Assembly: GCA_004154925.1 (NCBI GenBank)
Contig: QJNS01000034.1
Coordinates: forward strand, 310,001 to 374,000
DNA: 64,000 nt
Source of the DNA: Monosporascus cannonballus
Lineage: Eukaryota; Ascomycota; Sordariomycetes; Xylariales
Direction: 5' to 3'
Part shown: one piece after another, positions 40,795-53,190 of the stretch
Position numbering within the stretch: position 1 is the stretch's first letter
How the letters are laid out: the number at the start of each line of letters is the position of its first letter
Made by a program: the position numbers and the translations under genes
Notes under the pieces: generated by a model
Told to the model about the DNA's origin: nothing
Databases searched by the model: none
What the model saw: the letters and a program-made list of their open reading frames with translations, nothing else

Positions 40795-40979
40795 ACACAT
40801 TACAAAGGCTTTTCGAATATATAAGCTTTCTACATTACTTTTAATATATTTTAACTATCCGACTCCAACTGTTTATTTTTTTAACATTATAATATAAAAC
40901 GGCTTATAAAAAAACAAGAATATTTTTAACCATTTAAGCACAAAAATAAAACCCGTTATTTAATTATAAACGACTTAAA

Positions 40980-42600
40980 TTTATTCACGGTAATACCGCA
41001 TTTACGTTATATAAATAATATAACGGTATTTCGTCCTAATATAATTATATACCGAAAACGCGAAAAAGTTACGCTTATCGAAAAAAGTCAATTATCGACC
41101 AAATTCTTAATCTAAATATATAAACGTTTTTTATCCGGCATTAATATATTAAAGATATGATGAATTTATTCTTCACGCAATATATTACGAAATACATCGA
41201 AATCAATTAGGTATCTAATTTTGTTAAACTGTGAAAAAAATTTAAAACGCGTTTAAATCGAAAAATAAATTTCTAAAAGTTTTATATAAACATTTAAGAA
41301 CATTTCGTAAATAATTTAACCTTATTCAAGCTTTAATTATTAGATATAATATTACGAAAAAAAATGTTCATAATATCGATAAAATAAGATTGTTAATAAG
41401 GCTTCTTACAACGGTAAATATAATTATTATAAATAGTGAAAAACGCGGAAAACCGAAATAAATTTAATAAACAATTCAAAATATTTTATAATAATATAAG
41501 TTATTAATCCTTAGAGTTGGGCCCTATCGTTATTTATTATTTTTACTGAGAATAACCACCTTATTTGTTAATTCGCTAAAAACTGACTCTTATCCGATTA
41601 AAGGTTTACTATAAGCGAACATAGCTAGATAATATAGAAATTAAATTTAAAATAAATTAGGTATTTCGACAAATAGATTAAGATGCGTACCAAAAGTTCG
41701 GAACATCTTTTTGTTTTTAACGGTTACGAAAGTTATTATTCGATTAAATTCGAAAAAGTCTATTAAATTAATAATATTATTATACTTTATATATTTACTT
41801 ATTCTTTTTATTGGTTTTAACTTTTCGACCTATTTTACTTTTTCGTATTAAAACGTACGTATTTGCTTTATATTAAAGGTTTTATACGGCGGCATGTTAC
41901 TTATATTGTTGAAGAAAATTTTATCGCTGGTTTCCGTAACGCATTTAAAACTGTTATAGCGACCGACAATATTAAATCCGGATTCGCAAAAACGGGATTT
42001 ATTTCATTCGATCCTTATCGCGCTGTTTCCGAATTAGAAATTCCAGTTATATATATATACTAACCATTTCGCCGCTTATTTTTACTAATTTCGTTATTTT
42101 TCTACTTATAAAAATCTCTAGAAATATTATGGAACCGATTCGACGAAAACGTTATTTATAAAGAAAAATCAAAAGCCACTAGAGTAGCTCGCCGACAAAA
42201 ATAATTAAATCGGTAGTTTTTTTAACGAAAAGTAATTTGTTAATTTTATACGAAAATGCTTTTTTTCGAGAAAAAAACGACTATTTATACGAAACGAACT
42301 ATATTCTTAATAAATACTGAAAAACTAAAAATAAACGTCTTTAAAAAATACTTGCTACAAAGAAAATACGAGCTTTCATAACTATAAAAAAAGGTGGTAG
42401 TAAACAATTACAGTTAACAATAGCTAAAGGTGGTTGTCATAAAAAGATTTAGGCGAAAAAACGAAAATGTGGCGTTTGTAGTAAGCTCGGACATAATACG
42501 CGCACTTTTAAAAAAGTTATAAAGGCGTCCAGCGATATAGAATTTAATTAGTTTGAATTAATTTATAGCGTTATAATTAACTTGTTTGACTTTGTTGTCG
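40980..42600 (+). pseudogene. K4 transposase remnant
   Basis: First DDE box near 41375: N-I-D-K-I (Asp intact). Second near 41725: V-F-N-G-Y-E-S (Asp to Asn). Third near 41823: L-F-D-L-F (Asp intact). The open stretch 41863-42063 is a genuine fragment containing A-T-D-N-I-K-S-G-F-A-K-T-G-F. A zinc knuckle at 42468-42509 reads C-G-V-C-S-K-L-G-H-N-T-R-T-F, with only the last Cys changed. The C-terminus is interrupted by C. Confidence 0.88.
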
Positions 42601-42611
42601 AAAAGTGCTAA

Positions 42612-43017
42612 TGTTATAACCTAACGAGCTGCGGCCTCGGAAAACGATCGCAGCAAGAAAATGACTAAGCCATGTGGGTCGAGTCACGTGATGGTTCGAC
42701 AGGATCTATCGTAGAGCCCATAAAGCTAGGCTCGACAGGATTTATTATAAAGCCCATAAAGTCAGGCTTAACAAAATCTATCGTAAAACCTATAAAACCA
42801 GGTTGGATAAAGTCGGAAATATCAAATATAATCCGTTCCTTATTTCCATAATTTAAATAATTTCAGCTTATAATAAAATATTATTACTTAAAATACATTT
42901 AATATTACGAAATTTAACATGTTATTATATTTATTATTTAAAATCTTACGATATTTCTGTTAATATAAACCCGTATAATTATGGTTATATAATTGGTTAA
43001 ACCGTTTAGCCGTTATA
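42612..43017 (+). repeat. C 5' LTR (406 bp)
   Basis: TGTTATAACCTAACGAGC to CCGTTTAGCCGTTATA. U3 holds three units of a 34-36-bp repeat (each containing GACAGGATCTATCGTA- or AACAAAATCTATCGTA-type sequence) at about 42695-42810; the 3' LTR holds two. The AGCTTATAATAAAATATTA block lies near 42867. Confidence 0.93.
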
Positions 43018-43035
43018 CGTTATAAGTTTTTATTT
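43018..43035 (+). other. Candidate primer-binding site of C
   Basis: CGTTATAAGTTTTTATTT follows the 5' LTR directly and is shared with D (minus strand, 63152-63169: CGTTATAAATTTTTATTT) and, less exactly, with F. It is complementary to the AGCTTATAA block in the LTRs of this group rather than to an obvious tRNA end. Proposed from position and conservation only. Confidence 0.5.
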
Positions 43036-45757
43036 AGTAATATCGTTAAATTTTGAGCAATATCGCCGATATTATATTTACCAGTAAATAGCCCGAATAG
43101 CCCATTTATCAGATCTCTGATAATTCGGACATTAAAATAAAATCCGAGAAAAAAAAGGAAAAGCCTTGCTTTTTTTGCGAAGAAGTTTTTCGACGTCTGA
43201 ATATTATGAACGAACGTAGTATTCAGCTTAAAAAGATAATAATAACCTTATGACGTCCTTTTAAGCCGCTTATAACAAATTTAAGAAAAAAAGAAAGGTT
43301 TTCGAAACCGGAAAGCCTTTTCGAACGAATTAGGTTATTTAGCTAAATTCTATCAAGTAATTAAGAAATGTCCTTAAGTTTTTTAAGCCAGAACTTTTCG
43401 ACGAAATATCCACCAAGTTATAATTGTTCTTAATTTAATGTCAAATATACTTTAGCCATTTTCCTGTTTAATTTATTATATTTATTATAGGAATTAAATT
43501 CGTAATCAAACGACTTACCGAAAACGCGGTTATTTTATTTAAACTTGCTATAAAAAAGTATATTATTTTATTAATCGAAAATCGGAATTTAAAGATAATA
43601 CGAATTTATAATAATTATAAATATTTAAATAAATCTTAACGAAAGTTTTCGGAATAATAAACGAAAAAATAAAAGCCGAAAAGTAAATTTAATAATTATA
43701 TTACAAAGGTCAGTACCTAATTACGGTAATACATTTATTCAATTAGCTTTCAAACTAAATTAAGAATAAAAAACATTAATAATCAAATTTTTCGACGGCC
43801 TAAAAAAAGTACAAGAAAAGTTTTTTAAGCGTAATCGGCCGAATTATTTATCAGATTATATCGTTATAACGGTTAAGATCGACGATCGATAGTACGCCTA
43901 ATATATTAGGGGTACCAGAAAAAAACATAATAACAAACCCCGATATACGGCCAATATTAGCACTTTTCGACGCGGTAACATTTTTCACAATATAAAACCA
44001 GAACACATAAAACTAAATGCTATTTATAGAAAGGATTAAAACCAAACCAAATACTTTAATTGAAACAAAATGGCATATAAGATAACGTAATATAAGGCAT
44101 CCAAAAAACTATGTTAGAACAATTAAAAACCTGTACCCGAAGAATAATCTAGAAAAAACTAGAAAAACGGAAGTAACTTATTAATATAATTCGACCTAAG
44201 TACGTACCAGTCTCTCTATGGCAAAAGTCCAATAAGGAATGCGAAAAGCTAGGAAATTAACTTAATAAATATCGCAAACATAACAAAAAGTACTATAAGA
44301 ATAATTACGCGAATACCAGGATTAGACAAAAAAATCTGTCCTAGAACTACTGGTCAGTACGGCAGAATATATGCTATACATTGTCGACGACGAGAATATC
44401 CCGATCACAAAAAATAAAAATAATATATTTACGGACGGATTACACGCATCCATTATAAAAAATTCGACTTTTTAAACTGTATCGAAAATAAAAAAAAATA
44501 ATAAATACTAATATCGATATTTTCGATCTATAGCCCCAGAAAGTTTTTAATAATTGGCAAAAACAAAAAGCTGGCCCGAAAAAAAGGAATATCCGCAAGA
44601 AAACCCTTTTATTATTTTCAGTAATATGACCACCAAACGAGAAAAGAGTTAATCTAGCATATAATAGAAAAACACTGTCAAAAACCATTACAGATTTCCA
44701 TTTTCAATTAGCATTTATTACAGACGCTTATTAAAAAGCCTTTAAAAAAATACGTCAGGTTACAAAAAAAAACCTCTGAAACGATAATTAGCACAAAGCA
44801 TAATAAGATATAATCGAGGCTATAAAAAATTTTATCTAAATAAAAAGAAATTACAATAAAACCAAAAATAATTAATATAACTAGAACAAATATTACGTCG
44901 ATAACAACGACAAATATAGCAACTTAACGCGCTAAAAATAAAAATATAAATAAAATTTGATAAATTCAAACAAGAATTAAAAGAAAAAAGTTACTTATAA
45001 AAAACCGCAAAATAACGAAATCTAAAAAAGTTAAAAAGAACTCCTAAAAAAGGCTTAAAACGCGATAATAAAAGCCGTTAATAACCTTACTACTTTGAAC
45101 ATACAAATCGGGACGCATTAATATACCGCAATAATGGATTACGAAACTCTGGGCGGGAATTACATTGTACTAAATATGGTCAATAAGCTAAAACTGCTAC
45201 AAAAATATAAGTTAAAACCTTATATAACAACAAATGTTAAAAATCAGGAATTTGCTTCCAACAATAGGAAAATTATACCCAAAACTAATTATTTCGAGAT
45301 TTTTGTTTAAAAATAATATTGAATAATTAATTTCGATATCGTGTTACTTAAAAATTACGATATAATTTTAAAATTACCATGGATACGCCAGTACGGAATC
45401 TTAAGTAATAAAGAGACTAGCCAAATAAGATTTACCTTATACCTTATCAGCAAACAAAAAAAAGAAAAAATTAAGATTTTAATATTCCATCGAAAATGGC
45501 GATAAATGTAAACATAAAGATAAAACAAAAACCTTATTACCCAAAAAGACAAAATACAAAAAAATAGACATCAAAAAAATACGACGTATTATTACTATTA
45601 AAGCGAAATTAAAGCAACTAATTAACGACTTAAAATAACAGCCCCAAATATCAGAAATTCTAACTAATATATTACTATAATATCACAAATATAAGCAACT
45701 TTTCAAAAAAGAATTTGATAAAGAATTATCAAAATATAACGAATAAAACCATGAAAT
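43036..45757 (+). pseudogene. C gag and aspartic protease, 5' part of gag-pol
   Basis: Gag-like reading with long semi-open stretches (43900-45050). At about 45120-45180 the protease active-site region reads A-I-M-D-Y-E-T-L-G-G-N-Y-I, where the family has D-S/T-G-A; Asp remains but S-G is changed. Near 45360 it reads I-L-K-L-P-W-I-R-Q-Y-G-I-L, the conserved block after the protease. The frame then runs to H-E-I at the A2 insertion point. Minus-strand open frames at 44440-44688 and 45355-45552 are shadows. CA dinucleotides are commoner here than in A2, so damage is lighter. Confidence 0.78.
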
Positions 45758-45963
45758 TATGAGAATACAGCCCCTATGAGGATAAGGCTGGTAACCGACC
45801 AGCCACCGATCAGCCACCGACCCATTTACCAAAATAAATCCACCATCTGGCAGCTAATAAGAAACGCCAGATGAAAATAACTTAATATAATTACTTTTTG
45901 GAATCTACTTTACGATTGGTCGGAGATTACCTTACCTAACTTATAGTCATTTATTATTTTATA
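45758..45963 (+). repeat. A2 5' LTR (206 bp)
   Basis: TATGAGAATACAGCCCC to TATTTTATA. It has two copies of the 11-bp CCACCGATCAG-type unit near 45800, then AAATAAATCCACC and a hairpin made of CCATCTGGC and GCCAGATGA. Confidence 0.94.
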
Positions 45964-47900
45964 ATTCTTTTATTTACCATAAAAGGTAATGCGATAATTA
46001 TTAAAAACAAAGTTCGCCAATTGCAAAACGAACTTAAGTTATTAATCGAAAAGATTGCCGATCGGAACCTAACCGACAAACGATTAATTATAATACGGGA
46101 ATAAGCGAAAAAGCTTATAACGGAACCTTAACGGGTAAAGGACCATAATTACCGAGATCCCAAATTATCTTACATATATAATAAGGATACGTCCTAATAA
46201 CCGTTAATTAAACGGTCGGAAAACGGACGTAATATAACGAACGCGTTCCGAAATTTAAAACAAAAAAAATTAAACCCTTTAATAATAACCAAATTTTAAA
46301 AATTGTTCGTTAACAACATAAATAATATTTGGAATTATTCCGATAATTAGCCGAATAATAGGTAATGGCACAAATTGAAAAAATAAAGCTTTATAAGTTA
46401 ATTACGATATTATCGTAAAAACCCAAAAACGATAAACAAATACCGTATTATCATTATCCGAAATTTTCCGAATGTACGTTAATTAAAAAACAAAAAATTT
46501 AAATAAAAATTATTACGGAAATTTATACCAAAAAATTAAGGCAAAATGCCTTTACCTATATCTAATAAGCTATAGGCTATATAAACGTTCTTATTATAAA
46601 CGCATAATAATTATACCGTATTACGCTTAATTACTTTAATTACGAAAAAAACTAAAAATAGAAAATTTATAAACTTTTATTAGGAAAAATTACGTAAATC
46701 CTAATTTTCTCGATAGGAAATACAGGAAACAATTTATGAAATTACGATAATAATTCGATTAATCGTTATTAAACTTTTACGTTAAATAAAGACTTTTAAT
46801 TTATAAAATAAAGCTTATAAACGGGCGTAATTCGGAAAATAATTAAAATAATAAACGTTTTATTTTTAATTACTTTTATAAATTAATATTAAGATTACAA
46901 AATATTTTATTACGAAAAAGCATTAAATTAAAACGAATTAATAACGTAACAAATAAGGTAAAATGTTATTAAAATACCTGGAAAAACGCAAAAAAATTAA
47001 GTATTTTCTTTTAAAAGTATTAATAAAGATAAATAATTTTATTTTAACGTTTTCGGGAAAAAAGATTTTTAAAGCAAATTAAAGGCGTCGCATAAAAGCA
47101 ATAAGGATTACGGGCGATTTTATATTTAAAAAGCAAATAATTACCAATTTAATTCCGATTAAAATAAATCCGTATAATTTAATATTTTTAATTTTTATAA
47201 AAGCTTATTTATATATTATAATTATAAGAAGCCAAACTGTAAAAACGCGGATTATAAATTAAAAAAAATACGAAAACCTTGTTATTCCGGTTATATGGAA
47301 ATCGATTTCCAAAAGCTATATAAAACGTTATAATATATAACGATAAATTAAATTAATTCTTAAACGTAAACCTAAAAAAAGCCAGAATAAATATATATAT
47401 TTAATTTATTTCGGCTAATAATTATAGGACGGTTAAAATAAAGCCGCTTTTTAAAAGGAAGATATTTATCAAAAAAGATATGAAAGATATGGCAGTATAA
47501 AAATATATGGATACCGGAATATAAATAAATATTATAAACAAAAAATTAACGAAAAAACTTAACTTTTAATTAATTTCCATAAATATTCTGGGCCTTATCG
47601 GCGTTAACGGCGCGTATATTAAGTATTATAAAACTTATAAAATTTCTGTTAATATAATATATAATAACGGAAATAAACAGAAATTTAAATAAATTTATTT
47701 TGTAATATGTCGTAATCGGAAAACGCCCTATTATTAATTATTTAAACCCGAAATAAATAAATTAAAGATTTATTAAATATAATTATATATTAATAATTAT
47801 ATAAATTATTATAAAAGATTAATAAATAAGAAATCGTAAACCTAACGTTTTACGGTAAATAAATTTATATTATTAATTTAATAAATTTAATTAAAAAATT
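45964..47900 (+). pseudogene. A2 gag and protease region, degraded
   Basis: Collinear with A1 (1-2217, minus). The zinc-knuckle position is 47214-47255: Y-Y-N-Y-K-K-P-N-C-K-N-A-D-Y, following the CX2CX4HX4C spacing with Cys changed to Tyr. A leader of about 200 bp precedes gag. The protease should lie around 47500-47750, but no active-site triad is readable. Confidence 0.75.
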
Positions 47901-48189
47901 AAATATCCCGGAATTCGGAAAATAACAAAAATAAGGATTAATTCATTTTCTTATATGCTTAAAGAATTTCCGGCCAATATATTCCGAAGAAATAATAAAA
48001 GAAATATTTCAATAATTAAAGGCAAAATATATAATAAATTTAATCCCAAAGAAAACGTTTTTATTTAACTTAATTAACATTATTTCGGAGGCCTAAAAGA
48101 AAATATTCGAAAAATATATCCGAGAAAATTTAAAAATAGGCCGGATATATTATTCGAAAACGAACGTAAAAATATTAATATTATTTATA

Positions 48190-51100
48190 CCCAAAAAGGA
48201 TAATTATTTTTAATTATATATTAATTATAAAAGGTTAAATCGGGTAACGATAAAACATTAATATCTTTTATTTTTAATTTTAAAAATAATAAAACGCCTA
48301 AATTTAATTATGGTATTTTTGAAAATTAATTTTAATAATATTTATTACCATATTAAAATTAAAAAGAACGGTTTAAAAAAAACTGCTTTCTGAATACGGT
48401 ATAAGCAATTTATATATATAATTATATTATTTAGCTTCATTAACGCGTTAATTATATTCCAGGCCTATATGCATAAAATATTAATTAAATTAATTAATTA
48501 TATATATATAATATATTTAAATAATATAATTATTTATTAAAATAATACAAAAAATATACGAAATGTTTTTAATTAATTTACGAACGGCTGTTATAACAGT
48601 CATTATTTGCCAACATATTTTAATGCGAATTTTTCAAAAACAAAATTAAAATTTATAAAATTTATAATTAATTTTAATAGCTTAAAAATAAAGCGCCGAC
48701 GGGTTAATATTATCGAAATATGGCCAAAGCCAAAATTAATTTATAATATTTAAATATTTTTGAAATTTGTAAACTTTTATCGGAAATTTATCTCCCATTA
48801 TTTGCGTATTACCGAACCTATTATTAAATTTTTAGAAAAGGCGCAAAGCAAAAGAAAAATAACGGAATTCCGGTAATCCGAAAAAGTTAAAAAGGTGTTT
48901 TAAAACTTAAAAAATATTTTTTAATCGGCGACCATTTTTCAATATTAAAATAATGCCAAAAATATTAGGGTTAAAATAAATATCTTAATAAAAATCATAT
49001 TAAGGAAATTTTTATAAAAATACGGAAAATATTAGCGCTTAATTATATATTAATTGCGAAAATTATATTTAACCGAAAAATGATAAGTTATAAAGTAATA
49101 AAAACTATTGGCGATTACAAAAAATTTAAAATATTAATTATAATACTTTAAAAATATAAAGAAGAAATTTTAATACTAATCGATTATATAATACTAAAAA
49201 ATATAATAAAGGCGCTGGCGCATAACCTTAAAGAAAAATTAACCTAATAAATTTACCGTTTTACGTAATTTAATTTTAAGATTTAATATTAATCGGATAT
49301 TATTAACGCGGCAAATAAATTATTTAAACGTCCGGATTACATATTAAGAAAAATCGCGTATAAAAACATAATCCTTAGGTTATTTAAAAAAATTCGAACT
49401 TAGGAATAATATGCCGGAAAACGTACGAAAAACGGTTACAAATATATAATACGATTTAAAATATTGTAAAAAAGCAAAAGACCTTATAAAAATAAGGTAA
49501 AATTCGTTCGTTATAAAATTGCTAAATAGGTTTTAAGTAACGGAAATTTAAATAATTATTATCCGCATACAAAAAGGGAAATTTGCGTTATATAATTGCA
49601 AAAGATTTTCGAAAGAAAAAAACAAAAAATTATATACTTGCCGAACCTATTACTCACGAATAATAATATAAACGCAAATCGTAACAGTAATACGATTAAC
49701 GGTTAAATAACGGTAACCGTAAATTATAACTATATCATAATTGAATTCCGAAAAATTTAAAAAGGACGAAATTAATATTAGAATTACTATTTATAATTAG
49801 TACGTTTTACGTCCTTTAGCAAAAAAGTTATTTAAGAACGAAACGGCATTTTAGCTAAAAATTCCCTAACAGTTTTACGATCAGGTTCGAAAATTACAAA
49901 TTAAAAACTTAAATATTATGGAATTAATACGAAGAACTGGACGCCAAACCAAAATAAAAGGAAAATATTTCCTGGATTTAAATAAAATTTTATATTATCG
50001 GAATATATTTATAATTCCGTTATAAAATGCTTTACGGAAATAATTAATTAATTAATATCATAATACTTCAAAAGATAAATATATAAAATATATCCGTATA
50101 TTAAAATTAATAACCAAAAGGTTTTATTAGAAAAATACAACAAATAATATCCGAAAATATATTAAATAATATCCAAATTGCTAAAACATAATTAAATTAC
50201 GTTATAAACCATATAAATAATTATAGTTCCTACCATTATTTAAATCATCTTTTTAAAAAATCTTATTAAATTTTATTAGGGGATTTTTCAAAAACCTAAG
50301 TTTAATTAAGTTAAAATATAATGCAATTTTGGTAATCGTCAACCGCTTTACGAAATTAAGATTATTTATTTTTACGGTTAAAACCTTAATTATAGCCAAA
50401 TTAACCTAATTACTTTATAAGAAAATTAAATGCAAATTCGGTATACCAGCCAAAAATATTAATAATAAAAACAAATTATGAACGAATTAACTTTGAGCGG
50501 AATTTTATAAAGAACGAAATATAAAGCGGGAAATATCGACTACTGATTATCCGTAAACCAATAAATAAACGGAACGCATTTATTAAGTTATAAAATATTA
50601 TTTTCGTAATTACGTTAATAAATATTAATATAATAAAATAAAGTTATTACGAAATATAAAATTTGCCTTTAATAATACGCAAAACTTTTTTATTAACTGT
50701 TTTTTATTTAAAACCTTATATAAATATTATTTAAAAATAATAAATTATTTCTTATAAAACTTTAAAAAATAAATATAAAAGATTAAAAAACGTTTCGAAA
50801 AAATGGCAGCTATTTATCAAATAATATATAAATATTAAGAAAAAATAATAACAACCCAGAAAAAATATTATAATTAACGTTATACGTCTATAAAATTCTA
50901 ATTAAGACAATAAGGAAATTTATTAATCAAAAACCTTAAATTTAGAACTAAAAAAATTATATTTATTTATGTCCAAATTATAATTAAAAAATAAATATGT
51001 TCCTAAACATATAAAATAATTTTTTTAATCAAATATTAACAAATACATAATATATTTTTAATATCCTTATTAAAACCGTAACATAACCGGGAACAGGGCG

Positions 51101-51270
51101 ATATCCAAATAACGTTACCGGATTTAATAAAGGAATAAAAAAAATAAATAATAAAAAATATTATCCGTTATCGAAATAACCGGAAATAATATAAATATCT
51201 AATTAAATAAAAAAGCTGGCCCGCCGAATATAATATGTAAAACCCCGAAAATATTTTGAATATATATTTA
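48190..51270 (+). pseudogene. A2 pol: reverse transcriptase, RNase H, integrase, chromodomain
   Basis: Reverse transcriptase: Y-I-N-Y-K-R-L-N-R-V-T-I-K near 48212 (V-D-Y expected), F-Q-A-Y-M-H-K near 48458, and the catalytic box at 48510 reading Y-L-N-N-I for YLDD, so both Asp have become Asn. RNase H is about 49000-49270, ending in K-R-P-D-Y near 49325. In the integrase, the zinc-binding part is about 50130-50240, the core box I-V-N-R-F-T-K at 50332-50352 has Asp changed to Asn, and Y-P-stop-T-N-K-stop-T-E-R lies near 50545. The chromodomain is at about 51197-51262 (Y-L-I-K, K-S-W-P-A-E-Y-N-M). Nothing here could be active. Confidence 0.93.
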
Positions 51271-51439
51271 AAATATTATAACATTACGAAAAGAAATTAA
51301 ATATATATATAAAAAGTAAAACAACTCAAACACCGTAAAACAATAATAACCTAATCGGAAATTAATTACCTAATAATTATAAAAATTATAAAAAAGTTTT
51401 TAAGTAAAATTAAAATATTAATATTAAAATATTACTTAA

Positions 51440-52790
51440 TTACATAATTATTTTTAAACTTTTAACAAATAATTTTTTTATTATATATTAATTGGAAATT
51501 TATAAATAACGCAAAAAAAATTAAACTTTTATTTCGAAAATAAAATTTCGCGTTTAATTATTAAGTTTTATATTATTTAGCCCTTAATAAGCGTATTAAG
51601 GAAATTAATATAAGAATATCGGAAAGTAATCAAAAAATATATAACGGCAAAAAGCAAATACGTTTATTAAATTTATTAAGCATATAATCCGGAAAAAACT
51701 TAAAAACGTTTTATTTTTTTTTCGAAAATTAAGGCCCAGATAACCGGAATATAATTTATTATTAATTGGAAATAAGGCGTTATTTCTAAAATGCTTAATA
51801 TATATAAGTTTAGTAATAGTTTTGCCGGATAAAACCATTTTTTAATTATAATTATTAATAAATATTAAAATTTCGGTAAAACGTTAAAAAACGAGCAAAA
51901 CATATTTATAAACAGAAAACGTAACGACATAACGGCCTTCGAAAATTACCTTATTTATAAAAATACCTTAAGATTACGCTTAATTAGAAATTAATCGCAA
52001 AATAATAAAAAAAACCGTAATATTTATAAAAAGGATTTAAATTTAAAAACCGATAAAATAATATTAAAATTAGATTTCCGTACTTATAACGGATAATCGG
52101 AAATTAATTTTAATTATATTAAGGAAATAATATTTTTTAATAATAATTATATTAAAAGCAAATTTGCCTTCGCGAAAAATATTAAATTAACGACTAACTG
52201 CAACCATATCGGAACGTTCGTATTAAGTACTTATAGTACGAACTTTTTCGAATTCGTTAATTAATTCCTAATTATCGGTACCGAATTAAAAAATTATTTA
52301 AGCAGTACTTTTAAAAACGATCGAAATTTAAACGGAAATTAAATAACGATATTAATAATATTAAAAATAATTACTTATCATACGAAAAGTCTTATAATCA
52401 TAATTAGTTACGACGTAATTTAAAACGTCCAAAACCTAAACGTAAACCGTACGGTAATCGAAATAACCTTATATTACGTAAATATAGTACGGCTTATTAT
52501 TACCCGCAATATAACTAATATTTATTTTATTATTGGCGTCGAAAGGATAATATTTAAAAAATTCCTAATCCTTCTTAATATCGAAATACCATGTTTTTTA
52601 AAACTGTTTACGAAAAAAAAATATAACGAACGGATATAATACGCAAAATAATTGGAAAAAATAAAATAAAAATAAAAAAAACGGAAAATCGAACGGAACA
52701 CATATATAAAAAGAATAAAGATATTAGCGCGAAAAAGAAGAAAGAAAAAAAGGTAAACAAAGTAAAATTAAAAACAGATTGTAATAAGAA
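51440..52790 (+). pseudogene. Extra reading region of A2 behind the chromodomain, unknown function
   Basis: Between the chromodomain and the polypurine tract lies about 1.3 kb whose plus-strand reading stays mostly open except for RIP-type stops (TAA/TAG where CAA, CAG or TGG can be assumed). The first part, 51481-51838, is in one frame. The second, 51863-52790, is in another frame and runs about 300 codons. It ends in a charged stretch: K-Y-N-E-R-I near 52618, then K-R-K-I-E-R-N-T-Y-I-K-R-I-K and a Lys/Arg-rich tail. I recognise no domain. Chromoviruses normally end pol with the chromodomain. It could be a second protein of this family or a captured host sequence. The minus-strand frames at 51605-51838 and 52608-52826 are its antisense. 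Confidence 0.5.
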
Positions 52791-52952
52791 ATTTGGCAGA
52801 ATATAATTAATTACGTAATATAACATATATTAATTATTACGGCAATTATTTATAACATAATATAACGGTAAATTATAGGCAAGCATACGTAATTAAATTT
52901 GTAAAATACATTATATTAATTTAATAATAATATTATTAAAAATTAACAATTT

Positions 52953-52968
52953 AAAAAAGGGAAGTAAT
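52953..52968 (+). other. Polypurine tract of A2
   Basis: AAAAAAGGGAAG followed by TAAT directly before the 3' LTR; the plus-strand primer. Confidence 0.8.
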
Positions 52969-53185
52969 TATAAAAATACAGCCCTTATAAGGATAAGGCT
53001 GGTAACCGACCAGCCACCGATTAACCACCGATCAACCACCGACTTATTTACTAATATAAATCCACCATCTGGCAGCTAATAGGAAACGCCAGATGGAAGT
53101 AACCTAATACAATTACTTCTTAAAATCTGCTTTACGACTGGTCGGAGATCACCTTACCCAGCTCACAGCTATCCATTATCTTACA
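52969..53185 (+). repeat. A2 3' LTR (217 bp)
   Basis: TATAAAAATACAGCCC to CCATTATCTTACA. It is 11 bp longer than the 5' LTR because the 11-bp unit (CCACCGATTAA/CCACCGATCAA) occurs three times instead of twice. TATAAATCCACC is followed by a perfect 9-bp hairpin, CCATCTGGC (53065-53073) and GCCAGATGG (53088-53096). Confidence 0.95.
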
Positions 53186-53190
53186 AAAAT

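Larger units (their letters stand above)
45758..53185 (+). mobile_element. A2: complete 7.4-kb chromovirus inserted in C pol
   Basis: LTRs at 45758-45963 and 52969-53185. TSD is GAAAT at 45753-45757 and AAAAT at 53186-53190, one G-to-A change. Layout: gag with a zinc-knuckle trace, reverse transcriptase, RNase H, integrase, chromodomain, an extra 1.3-kb reading region, polypurine tract, 3' LTR. Same family as A1. Confidence 0.96.

Noticed and set aside
44440..44688. 82-codon minus-strand frame
   Set aside because: Antisense of C gag-protease, which aligns with the family on the plus strand.
52608..52826. 72-codon minus-strand frame rich in Phe and Leu
   Set aside because: Antisense of the Lys/Arg-rich end of the extra A2 reading region.
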